Shown here: positions 32,595 through 43,682 of the stretch, one piece after another
Position numbering within the stretch: position 1 is the first letter of the stretch
How the letters are laid out: the number at the start of each line of letters is the position of its first letter
Assembly (NCBI GenBank): GCA_032717465.1
Contig: CM064658.1
Coordinates: 8,042,895 to 8,106,894 of the forward strand
Direction of reading: 5' to 3'
Source of the DNA: Coenobita brevimanus
Lineage: Eukaryota; Arthropoda; Malacostraca; Decapoda; Coenobitidae
Length of the DNA stretch: 64,000 nucleotides
Program-made: the position numbers and the translations under genes
Notes under the pieces: model-generated
The model's database searches: none
What the model was told of the DNA's origin: nothing
What the model saw: the letters and a program-made list of their open reading frames with translations, nothing else

Positions 32595-32915
32595 ACTAGA
32601 AAACAAAAATTTTCTTCTAAAATGATAGTTAAGAAGTAGGAATGACAAAAGTGCACAGATAGGGGATGAAAACAGCACAGAAACATGAGAGTATTCAGGA
32701 TGGGAGGAGATTTGGAGCCCTATACCCATTACAACATTCCACACTTTATCCATAAACTTGTAGCTGGTGGAGTGTAGTAATGGGTATAAGCCTCCAAATC
32801 TCCTCCCATCCTCAATGTTCTCCTGTTTCTGTGCTTTTTTTCATCTCTTATCAGTGCACTTTTGCCATTCCTACTTCTTAACAACCATTTTAGAAGAAAA
32901 TTTTTGTTTTCTAGT
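32595..32915. repeat. Fold-back element with 140-150-bp arms
   Basis: The left arm from ACTAGAAAACAAAAATTTTC (32595) through TACCCATTAC (about 32731) is the reverse complement of the right arm, from GTAATGGGTA (32777) to TTTTGTTTTCTAGT (32915), with scattered mismatches. Complementarity probably extends a further dozen bases into the loop (ACATTCCAC and GTGGAGTGT). It resembles a MITE or hairpin-forming repeat. No coding potential. Confidence 0.9.
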
Positions 32916-33149
32916 AGAATAGTTTTGCTAGTTATAACCATCCCTATAACAAACAGCCACAAAAGGACCAACAGATATATTGCTGTTTGCTTTCATTTGT
33001 ACTGCATTGTTTTTGTCAGTGCAGTATACTGTACTTTATATAGTATTGTACCTTGTATTTATATAGGGTATGCAGTTACTTCTTACCAGATCCAGAGAGG
33101 GACACTGTATGTGATATCCAGAGATTTGTTACAATATTTTGTGTTGCAG

Positions 33150-33276
33150 GCATCATTATGGTGGAGGTGGAGGCCCAGGTGGTGGGTGGTGGGGTACATC
33201 TGGCCGGTGACACGGTTCAAGTGTGTGTTACTGTGACCGCACCAGCATTAGACCCTGCACTTACTGCACAGTCAAG
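33150..33276 (+). CDS. RGP1: RGP1, first coding exon
   Basis: A splice acceptor TTTTGTGTTGCAG ends at 33149 and a donor AAG|GTAAAG begins at 33277. The start codon is at 33158 (MVEVEAQVVGGGVHLAGDTV), so the exon carries 8 bases of 5' UTR and a 5' UTR exon should exist upstream. The pattern M-V-E-V...G..V.LAG....C.VTVT.P matches the N-terminus of RGP1 (RAB6A-GEF complex partner 2), an arrestin-like fold protein. RGP1 with RIC1 activates Rab6 at the Golgi for retrograde trafficking. Coding length is 119 nt, leaving phase 2, which fits exon 2. Identification rests on this and the two following exons together. Confidence 0.85.
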
Positions 33277-33319
33277 GTAAAGATATGCTCTAGGGTTCCA
33301 TGAGCTTGAGTGATGTGTG

Positions 33320-33596
33320 TCTAGCTATCTATCTATTGCCAGATGCCTCAAGCCCGTTTGGGGTGGCCACAAACAAATCGCCTCCATGTCGCCCTGTCCT
33401 CTGGCATTTCACTCCCCCACTCCCAACTCACACCCCCCCCCCCTCTCATATACCTCTCCATCCCATCCCTTCATCTCATCCTCGGCCTCCCCCTCCCTCT
33501 TCCCCCCTCCACCTCACTCACATACACTCTCTTCATCAGTCTTTCACCCTCCATCCTCTCCACATGGCCAAACCACCTCAGTGTATTCCTCCTCAC
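33320..33596 (-). mobile_element. RTE 3' fragment in RGP1 intron 1
   Basis: It is flanked by an 11-bp duplication AGTGATGTGTG (33309-33319 and 33597-33607). The plus strand begins with the reversed (ATAG)n tail and the GCCAGATGCCTCAAGCCCG tail block, then the reversed GRPRMRWRD coding end. At 277 bp it is heavily 5'-truncated. Confidence 0.93.
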
Positions 33597-33631
33597 AGTG
33601 ATGTGTGAATCAGACCTATTTCACATGTCCC

Positions 33632-33657
33632 ACTTTTTTTTTTTTTTTTTTTTTTTT
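33632..33657. repeat. Poly(T) run
   Basis: An uninterrupted T tract of about 25 bases with no recognisable retroelement on either side. It may be a poly(A) tail of an unrecognised minus-strand insertion. Confidence 0.7.
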
Positions 33658-34229
33658 AAACTAGATCCTACCACATCCCATCCTTTGAGAGTTATCAACA
33701 CTGTACACATAGCGCACTGTTCATTATTAAGTGCCTGTAATATGCAGTGAAGGATCAGGGTTGATACAGCTGGAACAGACAATGGACGAGTTTCCGGTCA
33801 AAATTTTTTTGAAGTTAGATACTTGTATGGGTAAAAGATACTCAGAAAATAACTATGTCAATCATTATTTCTAATAAAGATGTACAGAAACTTGAAAAAA
33901 TCATAGATAAAGTAGCCGAAAAATCACGTGACACTGAAACGGCCTGTGATTGGTCGTGACGTCACGACTCACACTGAGGCAGCATAGTCTGCTTTGTTAA
34001 TGTTTAGCCAGGATACACTGTGCTTATTTCTGACCTCTAAGAATGTCCAGTGACAAGAGGAATAATTGCTAATGTTTCGTTCCAATGTGTAAGTGCACTG
34101 ACAAAAGCACAGTAGGGAAAATATTCCTCTGTATACCAGCCAATAACAATAAACGAAAGCAGTGGTGGCTGGCTGCTCGTCGGAAGTTCCCATTGCTGGA
34201 ATGCAGTCTTTACTGTTGTGAAAATATTA

Positions 34230-34625
34230 TATTCTTCACCATATAGCTTCATACACACCTAATTATCTGAAATTCAGTTAAAAAACTATGCTTTATTTAA
34301 TTATTAATAGAATATTAGGAGTCAGAGCGAAAACGTGCTAAGGTTAGCAGGTATTTCTACTTTAGATCGCCAACATGCCTTGACAGACTTCTGTTTTGCA
34401 CAGATACTGATTTTAAGGGTAAATAAGTGCATTTGTTTGTTAAATTAATAATTATACAAAGCAGAAGTCTGCCCAGGCAAGCTGTTCAGCTAAAGGAGAA
34501 ACACTTCCGCTAATTTTAGCATGTTTTCGCTGTGAATCCGGATTTTTTTAAAAGGTAAAATAAATACAAAAATTTGACCAGATTTCGAATAATTAGGTGA
34601 GTATGAACCTCTATGGTGATAAAAT
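34230..34625. repeat. Imperfect fold-back (MITE-like) in RGP1 intron 1
   Basis: The left arm reads CACCATATAGCTTCATACACACCTAATTATC... and the right arm ends ...AATTAGGTGAGTATGAACC...ATGGTGATA. They are inverted along about 180 bp each: both arms also carry AGCGAAAAC.TGCTAA and CAGACTTCTG-type blocks. A wider inverted similarity, TGACGTCA.....CACACTG, occurs at 33957 and, reversed, near 35075-35095, so the element may extend to about 33.9-35.1 kb. Confidence 0.75.
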
Positions 34626-36055
34626 CTATAACACTTACCAATTAAAAAGTGCCAATTCGGTGTTGATTCTGTAAATGACTGCCGATTCGGTATTTCGCCA
34701 CACTCCCCTGAAGTACCGTAGTTGAGTCACTGGAACTTTTTTTTCTTCAGAACATTAATAATGAAGAGGTCAGATATTATGATATGAGCATAATACCATC
34801 ATAAACTCATACAACTGATACTGTACGGCATACATTTAACACTTCCCACCTCATGAGGTACGAGCACTGCTCGGGAATGGTGTAGCTGTAAAGCTACTTC
34901 TGGTTGATTTCACCACAATTTACTTACCTAACAGGTACCACCATATTTACACCATGAAAAATATTCCTTCACAACATACCTGAAGGGGGTAGTTTGGATC
35001 TACGGTGGCCATGTAGGTGCAACTATCATCTCTGTTACTGGTAAAGTATTGTGTGATGGATTGGAGCGTCGTCTGCAGTGTGAATGCTGACGTCATCGCC
35101 AACATGGCGGCTCCTTCCCTCCAGCCGCAAAGAATTAAAGTTATCACGTCTTGTTCAGTGCAAATGATAAATTAAATTAAAAGATACATATACCGTAAGT
35201 TTTTAAGTACATGGCAGAGTGCACTGGCCATGTTTATCCAGAACCGACAACTCGTCCATTATGTCATTACCATGTACCACTAATTTCTTAAACTGGTTGT
35301 GGACTTTTTATCGTACTGAAATGGGATGCCTTCACGTGGCGACACAAAGATGACTGGGTTGGTTCACTGCCTGTATACAAATACACTTAGCTTCCTCCCT
35401 GCCCCCTAAAAGGAGGATGATAGGCTGCAAGAAAGGTAACTTAATCCAGCAGTTTAATGTGTTCACATTTAGATGAGTATTAGATTGCAGCTACTGTTGC
35501 CGCTAATATTTACCCTTTCACTTCAGGTGTCATGTATAAGTGCCACGAAAAAAAGTCTGTAGCCATTGGGTGGCACGTATACGTGTTCTGGACTTTTTAT
35601 ATTTGCGCGCCAGTACTGGGGCCCCAATAATGGTTCACGTATCAGGAGGTGGCAATACTGAGGTGTTGCCATCATGGGAGGACTGTTTTATTGTGTATCA
35701 TTTTCGTCACTTACCAGAAATATGTTGAAGCACGAGGTACATGTTTCTGCTGCCATGACAGCCTTTGGCTGCTCTAATTTCTACTGTACTTGGATCTGAT
35801 GAAAGTGATGTATGACGACTCAGAATTGTCAGATGAAAGTGAGTGAAAATGAAGGTGCTATTAAAAAAAAAAAAAAAAACAGCTTTGAGTTTATTATTAT
35901 ACCAAATGGCATACATGTTGGAGTGGAGGAGCTCAAGCATCACAGGTTTTGACAGCTGAGAAAACAGGTAATTATAATTACTCTTATTTTTTACATTATG
36001 TTGGACATCATTTTACACAGAAAACTATGGTCGATTTTTTGGTGTGGAATATTTT

Positions 36056-36130
36056 ATCATCATCATCATCATCATCATCCGGACCTCCTTTCCCACCCAA
36101 GGGCAGGGTGAGGAATATTTTGGCAAAACA
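36056..36130 (-). repeat. 3' end of the PHD-finger LINE family, reversed
   Basis: (ATC)n at 36058-36078, then CCGGACCTCCTTTCCCACCC and AAGGGCAGGGTGAGG, is the reverse complement of the LINE end seen at 13650-13712 and 50745-50784. Confidence 0.7.
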
Positions 36131-36394
36131 ATTCTCTTTATATATCTCAGAACCCCTGTGTGTGGGACATCCAGCCATAAAAACTCTCCCGACGTGGAAC
36201 GGTTAAATACAAAGGCAAACAGATACACCCAGTCATGTAATAATAGAGATTTGCAGCTATGAATATGATAACCTTTCCTCTTGTGTTATGGAATAAAGTT
36301 GAATATTATATTGGTGAAAGAGAACAAAGAGGTAGAGGAATGTTTGAGAGTTTGAGGAAAGTGTGTGAGCATAAGGTAACTTGGTGTTTCTGTC

Positions 36395-36713
36395 ATGACC
36401 ATCCCCTGTTTAGGAGTCCCCCTGGGGCAGGTGGGGGGAAGAATACTTCCCCAGTATTCCAGCTTGTCATAAGAGGCAACTAAAAGGGACCTTTTTGTCT
36501 CCAGTCTTTCTCTCCCCACTGTTCTCTTCTGCTCTTCTGTCTTTCCCCTCTTGATATTTCTGTGTTTCTTCTGGTCTTTATTTTCCATTTGCTCCTATAG
36601 TGCCATATAGCCATATTATGTTGTGTTGCTAATTCTTCATTATTCCGTCCTTCCTTCCCTCCCCGTTTGGAGGTTCTTAGGGGGGAACAAGATGTTGGAG
36701 ATGATGATGATGA
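36395..36713 (+). repeat. Fragment of another repeat with (GAT)n tail
   Basis: It contains GGTGGGGGGAAGAATACTTC, then CATAAGAGGCAACTAAAAGG, and ends GGTTCTTAGGGGGGAACAAG, GTTGGAGATGATGATGATGA. It resembles the 3' region of a LINE with a GAT tail, but the family is not identified. Confidence 0.45.
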
Positions 36714-37013
36714 AAACTTTACTTACGTGTTAAACAAGGAATTATTGCATTTTCATATGTTTTCAGTGATGTTTTGTGATGTAAGGATTTTTTTTTCATC
36801 TAGCAAAAATCACTAACCCCTTTTAGTTCAGTTGATGATGAAGTTTACTCAGACTGGAAGATAAGTGTCACAAGTAAGCAAGGAGACTTATTCCAATCAA
36901 ACAACTAAAAATCGAGTTTCATGCAACCACAGCCTAGTATTCAGTTGTAAGAGTGGTTCAGTTCCATTAGATGAAAACAGATCTGCTATAGTAATCATTT
37001 GTTTTGGCTGCAG

Positions 37014-37141
37014 TGATGTATGTGAGGTGTTAGCATGGGGCAGTGCTCAAATTCACTGCCAGTGCTCCGTCAATGAGTCTCGGGTCCGACTACCACCTTC
37101 CAGCCCCAAGCAGGCCGAAGAGAGAGCTGTCACTAATGCTG
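37014..37141 (+). CDS. RGP1: RGP1, second coding exon
   Basis: The acceptor TTGTTTTGGCTGCAG ends at 37013 and the donor GCTG|GTAGGT begins at 37142. Entered in phase 2 from exon 1, the exon encodes SDVCEVLAWGSAQIHCQCSV, then NESRVRLPPSS. The LAW.SAQIHCQ....ESRV.LPP string is characteristic of RGP1 and sits directly after the VTVT.P region, as in the animal protein. The length of 128 nt leaves phase 1, matching exon 3. Intron 1 is 3737 bp and contains an RTE fragment and a fold-back repeat. Confidence 0.93.
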
Positions 37142-37356
37142 GTAGGTTATTTTCTCTATTTTCTCTCTCTTTCCCCCTGTTTATCTTTCTCACTGTATGT
37201 GTCAGTGAGGTAGGGTCTTTCTCTCTCCATTCAGCCCTAAGAAAACTGAGTATAGAGCTGGTACGAAAGCTAGCAGGTCTAATAGATTTGTTTACTCAGG
37301 TAATGCTCACCATCCACTCACTTAAGACACCTTCATTTGACTCTCTACTTATGATG

Positions 37357-37402
37357 AGAAAAATGGTTTCTGTAGCCCAGGAAACCATTTACTTTGAATG
37401 GT
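37357..37402 (-). repeat. Reversed SINE-head hairpin
   Basis: AAAATGGTTTCTGTAGCCC followed by AGGAAACCATTT, then GGTAACCATAT, is the reverse complement of the SINE head shared by copies at 23038, 28044, 42518 and 55580. The extent upstream in intron 2 is unclear. Confidence 0.6.
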
Positions 37403-37476
37403 AACCATATAAACAATTAGAATATGAAAAAGGGCTATATATAACAGTAAAATGATCTAGAGTAGAAAAGAGTATA

Positions 37477-38492
37477 CAGTGCGTGAGTGGTTGAAAGGTC
37501 CATGACCTCGCGCACTGTGATTTCACGTACTATGAATACATAATCTTTTGGGAAAAATAACAGAAGGGCAGGACCCCATCAAACCTTGATATTTTTTTAA
37601 CTTTAGAGATACTGTTTAATAAAGGGAAAAATTTTTAAGACATACACTACAGATACAGCAAAAATAACAAAAATATGGTCGGTCACTGTAAAAACAGTAA
37701 CGACAGTCCTGATGGCTTAAATAGCAGGGGTTCCGAGGCGCGGCAACATGCTCAGAGTGCCCCCACTGCCCTGGCCGCACCATGCGTGTTTAATGGTTTC
37801 CAGTGTTGTATTATTCCAGGCTTTGGCGAAGAAGTTTATGGCATGTCAGATGTTATATTTTATACAGAATGCAGCAGCAATCATTATGGTGGGGGTTGCA
37901 GGTATGCCAGGTGAAGCAGGTGAGTCAGGTGGGGCTGTGGAGGTGGAGGGGGAGGCAGCTGGTGAGTCAGGTTGGGCAGTGGAGGTGGAGGGGATGGCAG
38001 CAGGCGAGTCAGGGGAGGTGGCAAGGGGAGGATCCTCCATCTCCTCCTCGCTACTGCTCAAATTTTCGGCGATTTCATTCATCTCTTCTTCTTTGTTTCA
38101 TTCCTTATCTTGTTTTGGACATGTATGCAGTATAACAACTTGGCATTCGCAAAATAACCATCATTCAAGTGAATCCAAACGTAGTTATAGAAACTGGGTA
38201 TCTATTCTAACTTACCATTATTGCAGGAAACGTTTTTGTCAAAGTCGTTATGGGCGAGATCTTACTGTAGACTCCTCTTAAGCACCTTCCTCACAAGCCT
38301 CTAACGTCAGGACGGGTGTGTCATGCGGGGTTGCATAATCTGGGAAAATAACGGTTTTGGGCCACTCCTTGCCTTTGCCTTGCTTATTGTGGGCTAAACT
38401 CGTGCATTCAACGTTTTATGGTTATGATTTTTGGTCACTTGTGTACTATGCGATTCGTTCACTGTGATCACACGTACTGTTAGAGCATACTG
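37477..38492. mobile_element. Probable Tigger-like non-autonomous element
   Basis: It begins CAGTGCGTGAG and ends CATACTG, with TA flanking both sides (37475-37476 and 38493-38494), as for pogo/Tigger elements. Subterminal CACTGTGAT..CACGTACT occurs near both ends. A minus-strand frame (37846-38082) has an acidic start SSSEEEMEDPP followed by three PDSPA.PSTST repeats of 15 or so residues, a low-complexity tail that could be a transposase remnant. The inverted repeat itself is short and weak, so the call is tentative. Confidence 0.5.
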
Positions 38493-38598
38493 TACTTTGT
38501 TAACTTTAACTAGGCATAAAATTGCCAACTTTCAATCTTCAGTACAGAGTAATAACAATAGATTAACACTTGAGTAAGGTGCTAGTGATAGAGCAGTA

Positions 38599-41500
38599 CA
38601 GTATTCCCTCCACTATCCGACGTAATAGAGCCAAAGGCATGTCCGGAAAGTGGTCCTGTCTGGATAGTGGGCACCAGCCTCCTGGACTTGTACTTATGGA
38701 CCCTAACTCAGAAAAACACCTATACAACTCCCTCTGGACATGCATAGCACCTATTTAAGACCCAAATCACACCAATAAGGGACATAAAAGACAAATAAAT
38801 GCAAAAGAACCATAAAATGAGTGTTTTGAGGTGAGTTTATACAATATTAAACATTCTGGGTACCGGTAACTTACAACAAGTCCCTGGGTCCTGGACTGGT
38901 ACTTATGGACCCTAACTCAGAGAAATACCTCCCTGCTGCACATGCATAGCACCTTAGACCCTATTCACACCAATAAGGGACATGAGTGAAATGAGGTGTT
39001 AGAGGTAAGTACAGCATGGATAATACAGTACAATATGAAACATTCTGGGTACTTACAGCAAGTCCCTGGCCATCTCGATGAATAACGCGTCTCCTTTCAG
39101 ACTCTGACAGTAAGAAGGATTTCCTGAAGCACTTGTAGTACACTGTTCATGAAGTCTTGCACAGAACTTAGTCATTTGCACTCAGAATTCCATTCTCTTA
39201 ACATTGCGCACTCTTGTCTTACGTGCGCTCCATTGTACCTTAATGAAATAAGTGTTGCACCCTGCACTTTAAGTCTTTCCACTCTTGAAACCATTTTCTA
39301 AACAAAACACACTCAAGTTAATTTACGTTACATTTACAGTCCATTAAATCTTTGTCTTTGCATTCAGAACTCAAATTTCTTAACACTATGCACTGTTTTT
39401 TTTTCACTGCACAACACTGTAAATTCCTGTGTGGTCTAGTGGAGAAGTTCTTGGCATCTAATCGCTGTCAGAGTCTGAGAGTAGCACATGCAGGTGACCT
39501 AGGGGGCGTCGCTGGGTCGTGGTGATGGCATACCCACTGCAGATGACTCTGAAGATAGGCGCAAACTCACGTCGAGCGGTGACTCCACCGTGGCTGATGT
39601 GCTGGGCTGTGGCTCGGAGCATGAGGGCCTGTCTTGGGGAGGCAACGGAGTGGAGCCAGGGCTGGGCACAGCGGGGGTCACAGGCCTGAAAAAGCTGTCA
39701 GTCGTTGATTGACGCAAGGAACGACGATTCTTACGATTAATGATGCGCTGCCTGAAAGCACGCACTTCCTCCACAAGTCCCAAGGGCCCCATCTCCCTGT
39801 CGCAGTCCGGGTGTTCCAGGTAGTCCAGAACGAACTTTAGGTGTTCCCGGAGTGCGCTCAGCTTGGGGATGGCTGGAGTAGTGTCATGCTGAGAGGAGTC
39901 CGCATTATCATCGCCGTCCTCATTGGAATCTTCAAGCTGGGTACTGACACCTGCAACTGAAGATGTGATCTCGATATCAGACAGAGTCTGATACCCAGGA
40001 TCGCCCTCGTCGTCATCCAACCACTCACGCACTTCATCCACATCAACATCGTCCCCATGCGCACGTAGATGTGCATGGAAGTCATCCATGTCAAAACCTA
40101 GGAAATCATGCTCCACATCCATTCCGAGAAGCAGACGAGACCAACCATTTTGTAGAGTCTTGACAGGGATTTCCTTCCATGCACTGGCCCAGTTGTAAAT
40201 GGCATACTTGATGTTGTAGCGGCGAAGGTTTTCCAAAGTCCGCTGGACTCGTGTGTCCCGTCCCTCCCTGCGCTCGTCCTCGTCCTCGATAACAACCATC
40301 ACCTCGTCCAGGAACTTCCGTCGGTATAGCCGCTTCGTTGCCACGTTCACTCCTTGGTCCATTGGTTGGATGGGAGCAGTAGTATTAGGTGGCAGAAACA
40401 TGCACCTAATGTGGACATTCTCAGCCACCAAGTCTTTGTTGCACAGGTGGACAGGTGCATTGTCGAGGAGAAGGAGGCCCTTTACCTGGTCGCGTGGGAT
40501 TCCCAGTTTCTCCGTCTGGTAATGTATGACCTCCTTGACGAAATGGCGGTGGAACCAGTCTTTGAAGTTGTGGCCTGTGAACCATGCCTTCAAGGAATGG
40601 TACCAAACGACAGGAAGGACATCCATCACCCCATGAAGACACCGAGGCTGCTTTGCACGGCCAACAATAACGGGCTTAAGCCGGTGCATGCCGTTAGCAT
40701 TAGCACAACACAAAGCAGATATCCTTTGCTTGGAGAGCTTGCGGCCAGGTACACTCTTCTCCGTCTCCTCGGCTAGAGTGTTTGTAGGTAAAGAGCGATA
40801 GAATAAACCAGTTTCGTCAGCGTTGTGACGTGACCGAGAGTGAGGCCCTCCCTGTCGATCAAGCCCTTCACCTTGTGCTGAAACTCCCCTACTCCACCCT
40901 CGTTAGCGTCCAAAGCTTCGCCATGAGACTTACGGTTGGTAAGGCCATGTCGTAACTGAACGTGAAGAGCCAACCCTCGGATGCCTTGAAGTCTAGGGCG
41001 TCGTGAAGTCTTGTGAACTTCTCAGCAGCAGCCTTCAGCTCCGTGCCATGCACCATCACACCAGCAACACGTTGCTGTCGATACCAAATCAACGCGGAGC
41101 GGTCGACTTCAGCATACTTGGGAGTAAACATCATCTTCCTCTCCACATTGTGTTTGCTTTTCGATGAGAAGTCAGCTGTGTACTGCATGAGTTTGTCTCG
41201 GGATCTCATAATATCAAACAAAGTAGATCGGGCCAGGTTGAACTCAAGAAAGATGCGTGACGAAGACCATCCCGCATCCACTTTCTCCAATATCTCCCTC
41301 TTCTTCTCCAGAGTCAAAATCACTCTCTTCCTCTTCTCAGGCGGCAGGGCCATCATCACACACATGAAGAAGAAGCATGAGAGCAGAAGGAGAGCCTGCA
41401 GCAGGTAAGGCACCACCACAAAAGCGAGCACATGGGCAGCCATGACGACGAACGTGCACTCACGACAAGAGACGGGCAGTAAGTGGGGAGGATGTGGGGC

Positions 41501-41711
41501 GCTCTAGCGGACATTGGAGGAATGACACACCAAAACAAAGCTGTCCCGCGCCGCGCACACCAGGTTCAAATTACGGGTGGGAAAAAGTCGGATTTTTTTC
41601 AAATTTTTTGCAGTTTTCGGACCATTTTGGGAATATTGGATCCCGGGATGATAATGTCCGGTAAGTGGGGACGTCCGGAAAGTGGACGTCCGGATAGTAT
41701 GAGGATTACTG
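38599..41711 (-). mobile_element. Tigger DNA transposon with degraded transposase
   Basis: The ends CAGTATTCCCTCCACTATCC and, reversed from the right, CAGTAATCCTCATACTATCC are inverted repeats with CAGT termini and TA on both sides (38597-38598 and 41712-41713). It is 3.1 kb long and carries a transposase on the minus strand. A 199-bp segment near the left end is duplicated (CCTGGACT at 38691 and 38890). Derived end fragments lie at 42938-43092 and 48955-49375. It lies in RGP1 intron 2. Confidence 0.93.
39499..41443 (-). pseudogene. Tigger transposase (CENP-B-like HTH plus DDE domain), two frameshifts
   Basis: The N-terminal frame 40889-41443 contains LPPEKRKRVILTLEKKREIL and SSRIFLEFNLARSTLFDIM, a pogo/CENP-B-type DNA-binding region. 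A frameshift near 40960 continues into RHGLTNRKSHGEALDANEG, and another near 40850 leads to the DDE domain. Catalytic acids are visible as ADETGLF (about 40815), LLLDNAPVH (about 40460) and PMDQGV (about 40357). The tail has an acidic stretch (EWLDDDEGDPGYQ) and a Ser/Pro-rich end. It would cut and paste the element at TA sites. It is unlikely to be functional as it stands. Confidence 0.9.
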
Positions 41712-41713
41712 TA

Positions 41714-42287
41714 CTGTGGAAAGCAGGCAGGGTCATAGTAGTGTCTTTTTCTAGCATTGCATTATGGTAGATAAGTTGCTCAAGGACAGAAATCTTTGCC
41801 AAGTTAAAGTGAATGAACTAGAATACTGAAGTGCTGTGGAAAGAGTGCAGGGCCTTTGTATTGTCCTCTTCTGCCACTGAGCTACAGGAAGTAGGCTACA
41901 AATGGACAAAAATCTGTGCCATGTTAAGGTGAACAAATTCAACAAACGACACGTGAGTGTGAAATTGCTTGTGCGAGAGATAATGAGATGGTAGTTTTTG
42001 TCCCTTTAGCTGCCTGGGATTTAAGATTGTTAAATAAAATTAGATGTAAGCCAGGATGAAATGCCTGACAGTGGGGATGATGATGAAAATAATAGTAAGT
42101 CTGTTAACAGTCATGATGATGATGATGATGATCAGTTTAGGGAAGATGGGGAAGATATGATGTTGATAATAAAAGTGATAGCTATGGTAGTGATGATTAT
42201 GAAGCTTCATGATGATGGTGTTAGTATTATAATAATAATAATAATAATAATAATGGTAATAATAATAATAATGTTAATAATGACAAT
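41714..42287. other. No gene; (GAT)n and (AAT)n tracts
   Basis: GATGATGATGATGATGAT at 42115-42132 and an AAT tract at 42228-42290 with few interruptions. The frame through them (42061-42327) is an artefact of the repeats. Confidence 0.8.
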
Positions 42288-42777
42288 AATCCATCCATCC
42301 ATCATCTACTTCTGTGTTGCCCCATGAGGAGTGTAGGAGCTCGGGGCTAGGCAAGTTGTTCCTGACAGTTGATATGATAGTGACTAGCCTCACTCATCCC
42401 TGTGTGGCATTACGTGAGCAATAAACCCCAACCATCCCTTGGATGGAAGCCTGCACAGGAATTACCCACTAAACCACCGGGCACCATAATTTGGTTATGT
42501 GGTTACCACCCAGCGTAGTAAATGGTTTACTGTTGTATAGGAAACCATTTGGTTTGTCACGTAGTACAGAGTCACCCATAAACAGAAGGAAGAGGAAAGA
42601 ATGAAGGAAAGAAAGACAGAAGAGGAAGTGTAAAGTCACCTGTAGGCAGAAGGAAGAGGAAAGAATGAAGGAAGTAAAGGCAGAAGAGGAAGAAAGGAAG
42701 GACAAAGAAAAAAGGGCAGTCACCCGAGAGCAGCACTAAATCGAGTGAGTGGACAGTGAATGCCCCATCTACCACTA
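42288..42777 (-). mobile_element. SINE-like repeat, (GATG)n-tailed subfamily, copy P2
   Basis: Same order as copy P1: CCATCCATCCATC, GAGCTCGGGGCTAGGCAAG, TGGCATTACGTGAGCAAT, GGTTACCACCCAGCG, the hairpin at 42518-42550 and a purine-rich section ending with GAGAGCAGCAC. A second, short copy starts at 42812 after an AAT tract and stops near 42900. Confidence 0.75.
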
Positions 42778-42779
42778 AA

Positions 42780-42937
42780 TAATAATAATAATATAATAAT
42801 AATAATCCCACATCCATCCATCCATCATTTAATCCTGTGTAGCCTCATGAGAAGCATAGGAGCCTGAGGCTAGGCAGGTTGGTCCTGACATTGAAGATGA
42901 GAGTGAAAATAATAATAATAATAATAATAATAATACA
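42780..42937. repeat. (AAT)n tracts around a short SINE piece
   Basis: AAT tracts at 42778-42807 and 42907-42937 flank the short SINE piece 42812-42900. Confidence 0.85.
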
Positions 42938-43092
42938 GTAATCCCTGTAAAATCCGGACGCCCATTTTCCAGACATCCCCAATAACCGGACATTTTTGTC
43001 CCAGGATCCAATATTCCCAAAATGGGCCAAAAACCGCAAAAAATTTGAAAAAAATCTGACTTTTTTCCCACCCATAATTTGAAATTGCTGCG
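42938..43092 (+). mobile_element. Tigger end fragment
   Basis: It begins CAGTAATCCCTGTAAAATCC at about 42940 and continues GGATCCAATATTCCCAAAAT, matching the reversed right end of the Tigger at 38599-41711. The internal part and the other end are missing. Confidence 0.85.
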
Positions 43093-43682
43093 TGGCGCCG
43101 AACAGCTGTTACACCATGGTCCCTTCACCTCTTCCTTCCTTCCCCCCTCCCCCCTCCCCTGTCAGGGTTGCCATTTGGTATTTTCATTACCAAATGTGGG
43201 CCAGTTTGGTAATGAAATATTCTTTTTGTAATGAATCAGAATAATACAATACCAAATGAGTTTTTCACATGTATGAGGATACACAGGATGGAGATGGTGG
43301 ATTGTTTGCTCTCTCTGATTAATTTAGTAGCCTGTATAGCGTGATAATAATCAACATGCTGTTAACCCTTTCAGGTCTCAAATAGGTCCCAAGGTCACGT
43401 TTGAGAGACGCATTTTTTTGAAAAAAGTCAAGGTTTGCAAATAAAGAAAAAAATATCATAGTCATGCACAGGGAAGTAATACACACCTGCCTATAAAACA
43501 CTAGAGCTCTACTTACTATACAAGTGCTGCAAAAATGATGGGAAGTTGTGTAGCAAGTGGTGTGTGGTAGCGTGTGAGTATTGCCATCTCGGTGGGTAGG
43601 TAATTTCTTGGTGCATAGGCGACATGATTGCATTGTTTGTTTCCATGTTTTTCCATTAAAAAAAAAAAAAAAACATTAATAT

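Noticed and set aside
42061..42327. Asp/Ile-rich frame on the plus strand
   Set aside because: It is generated by GAT and AAT microsatellites.
43163..43180. 8-bp hAT target duplication
   Set aside because: The flanks TCCCCTGT and TAATGGAT do not match, so no duplication is claimed.
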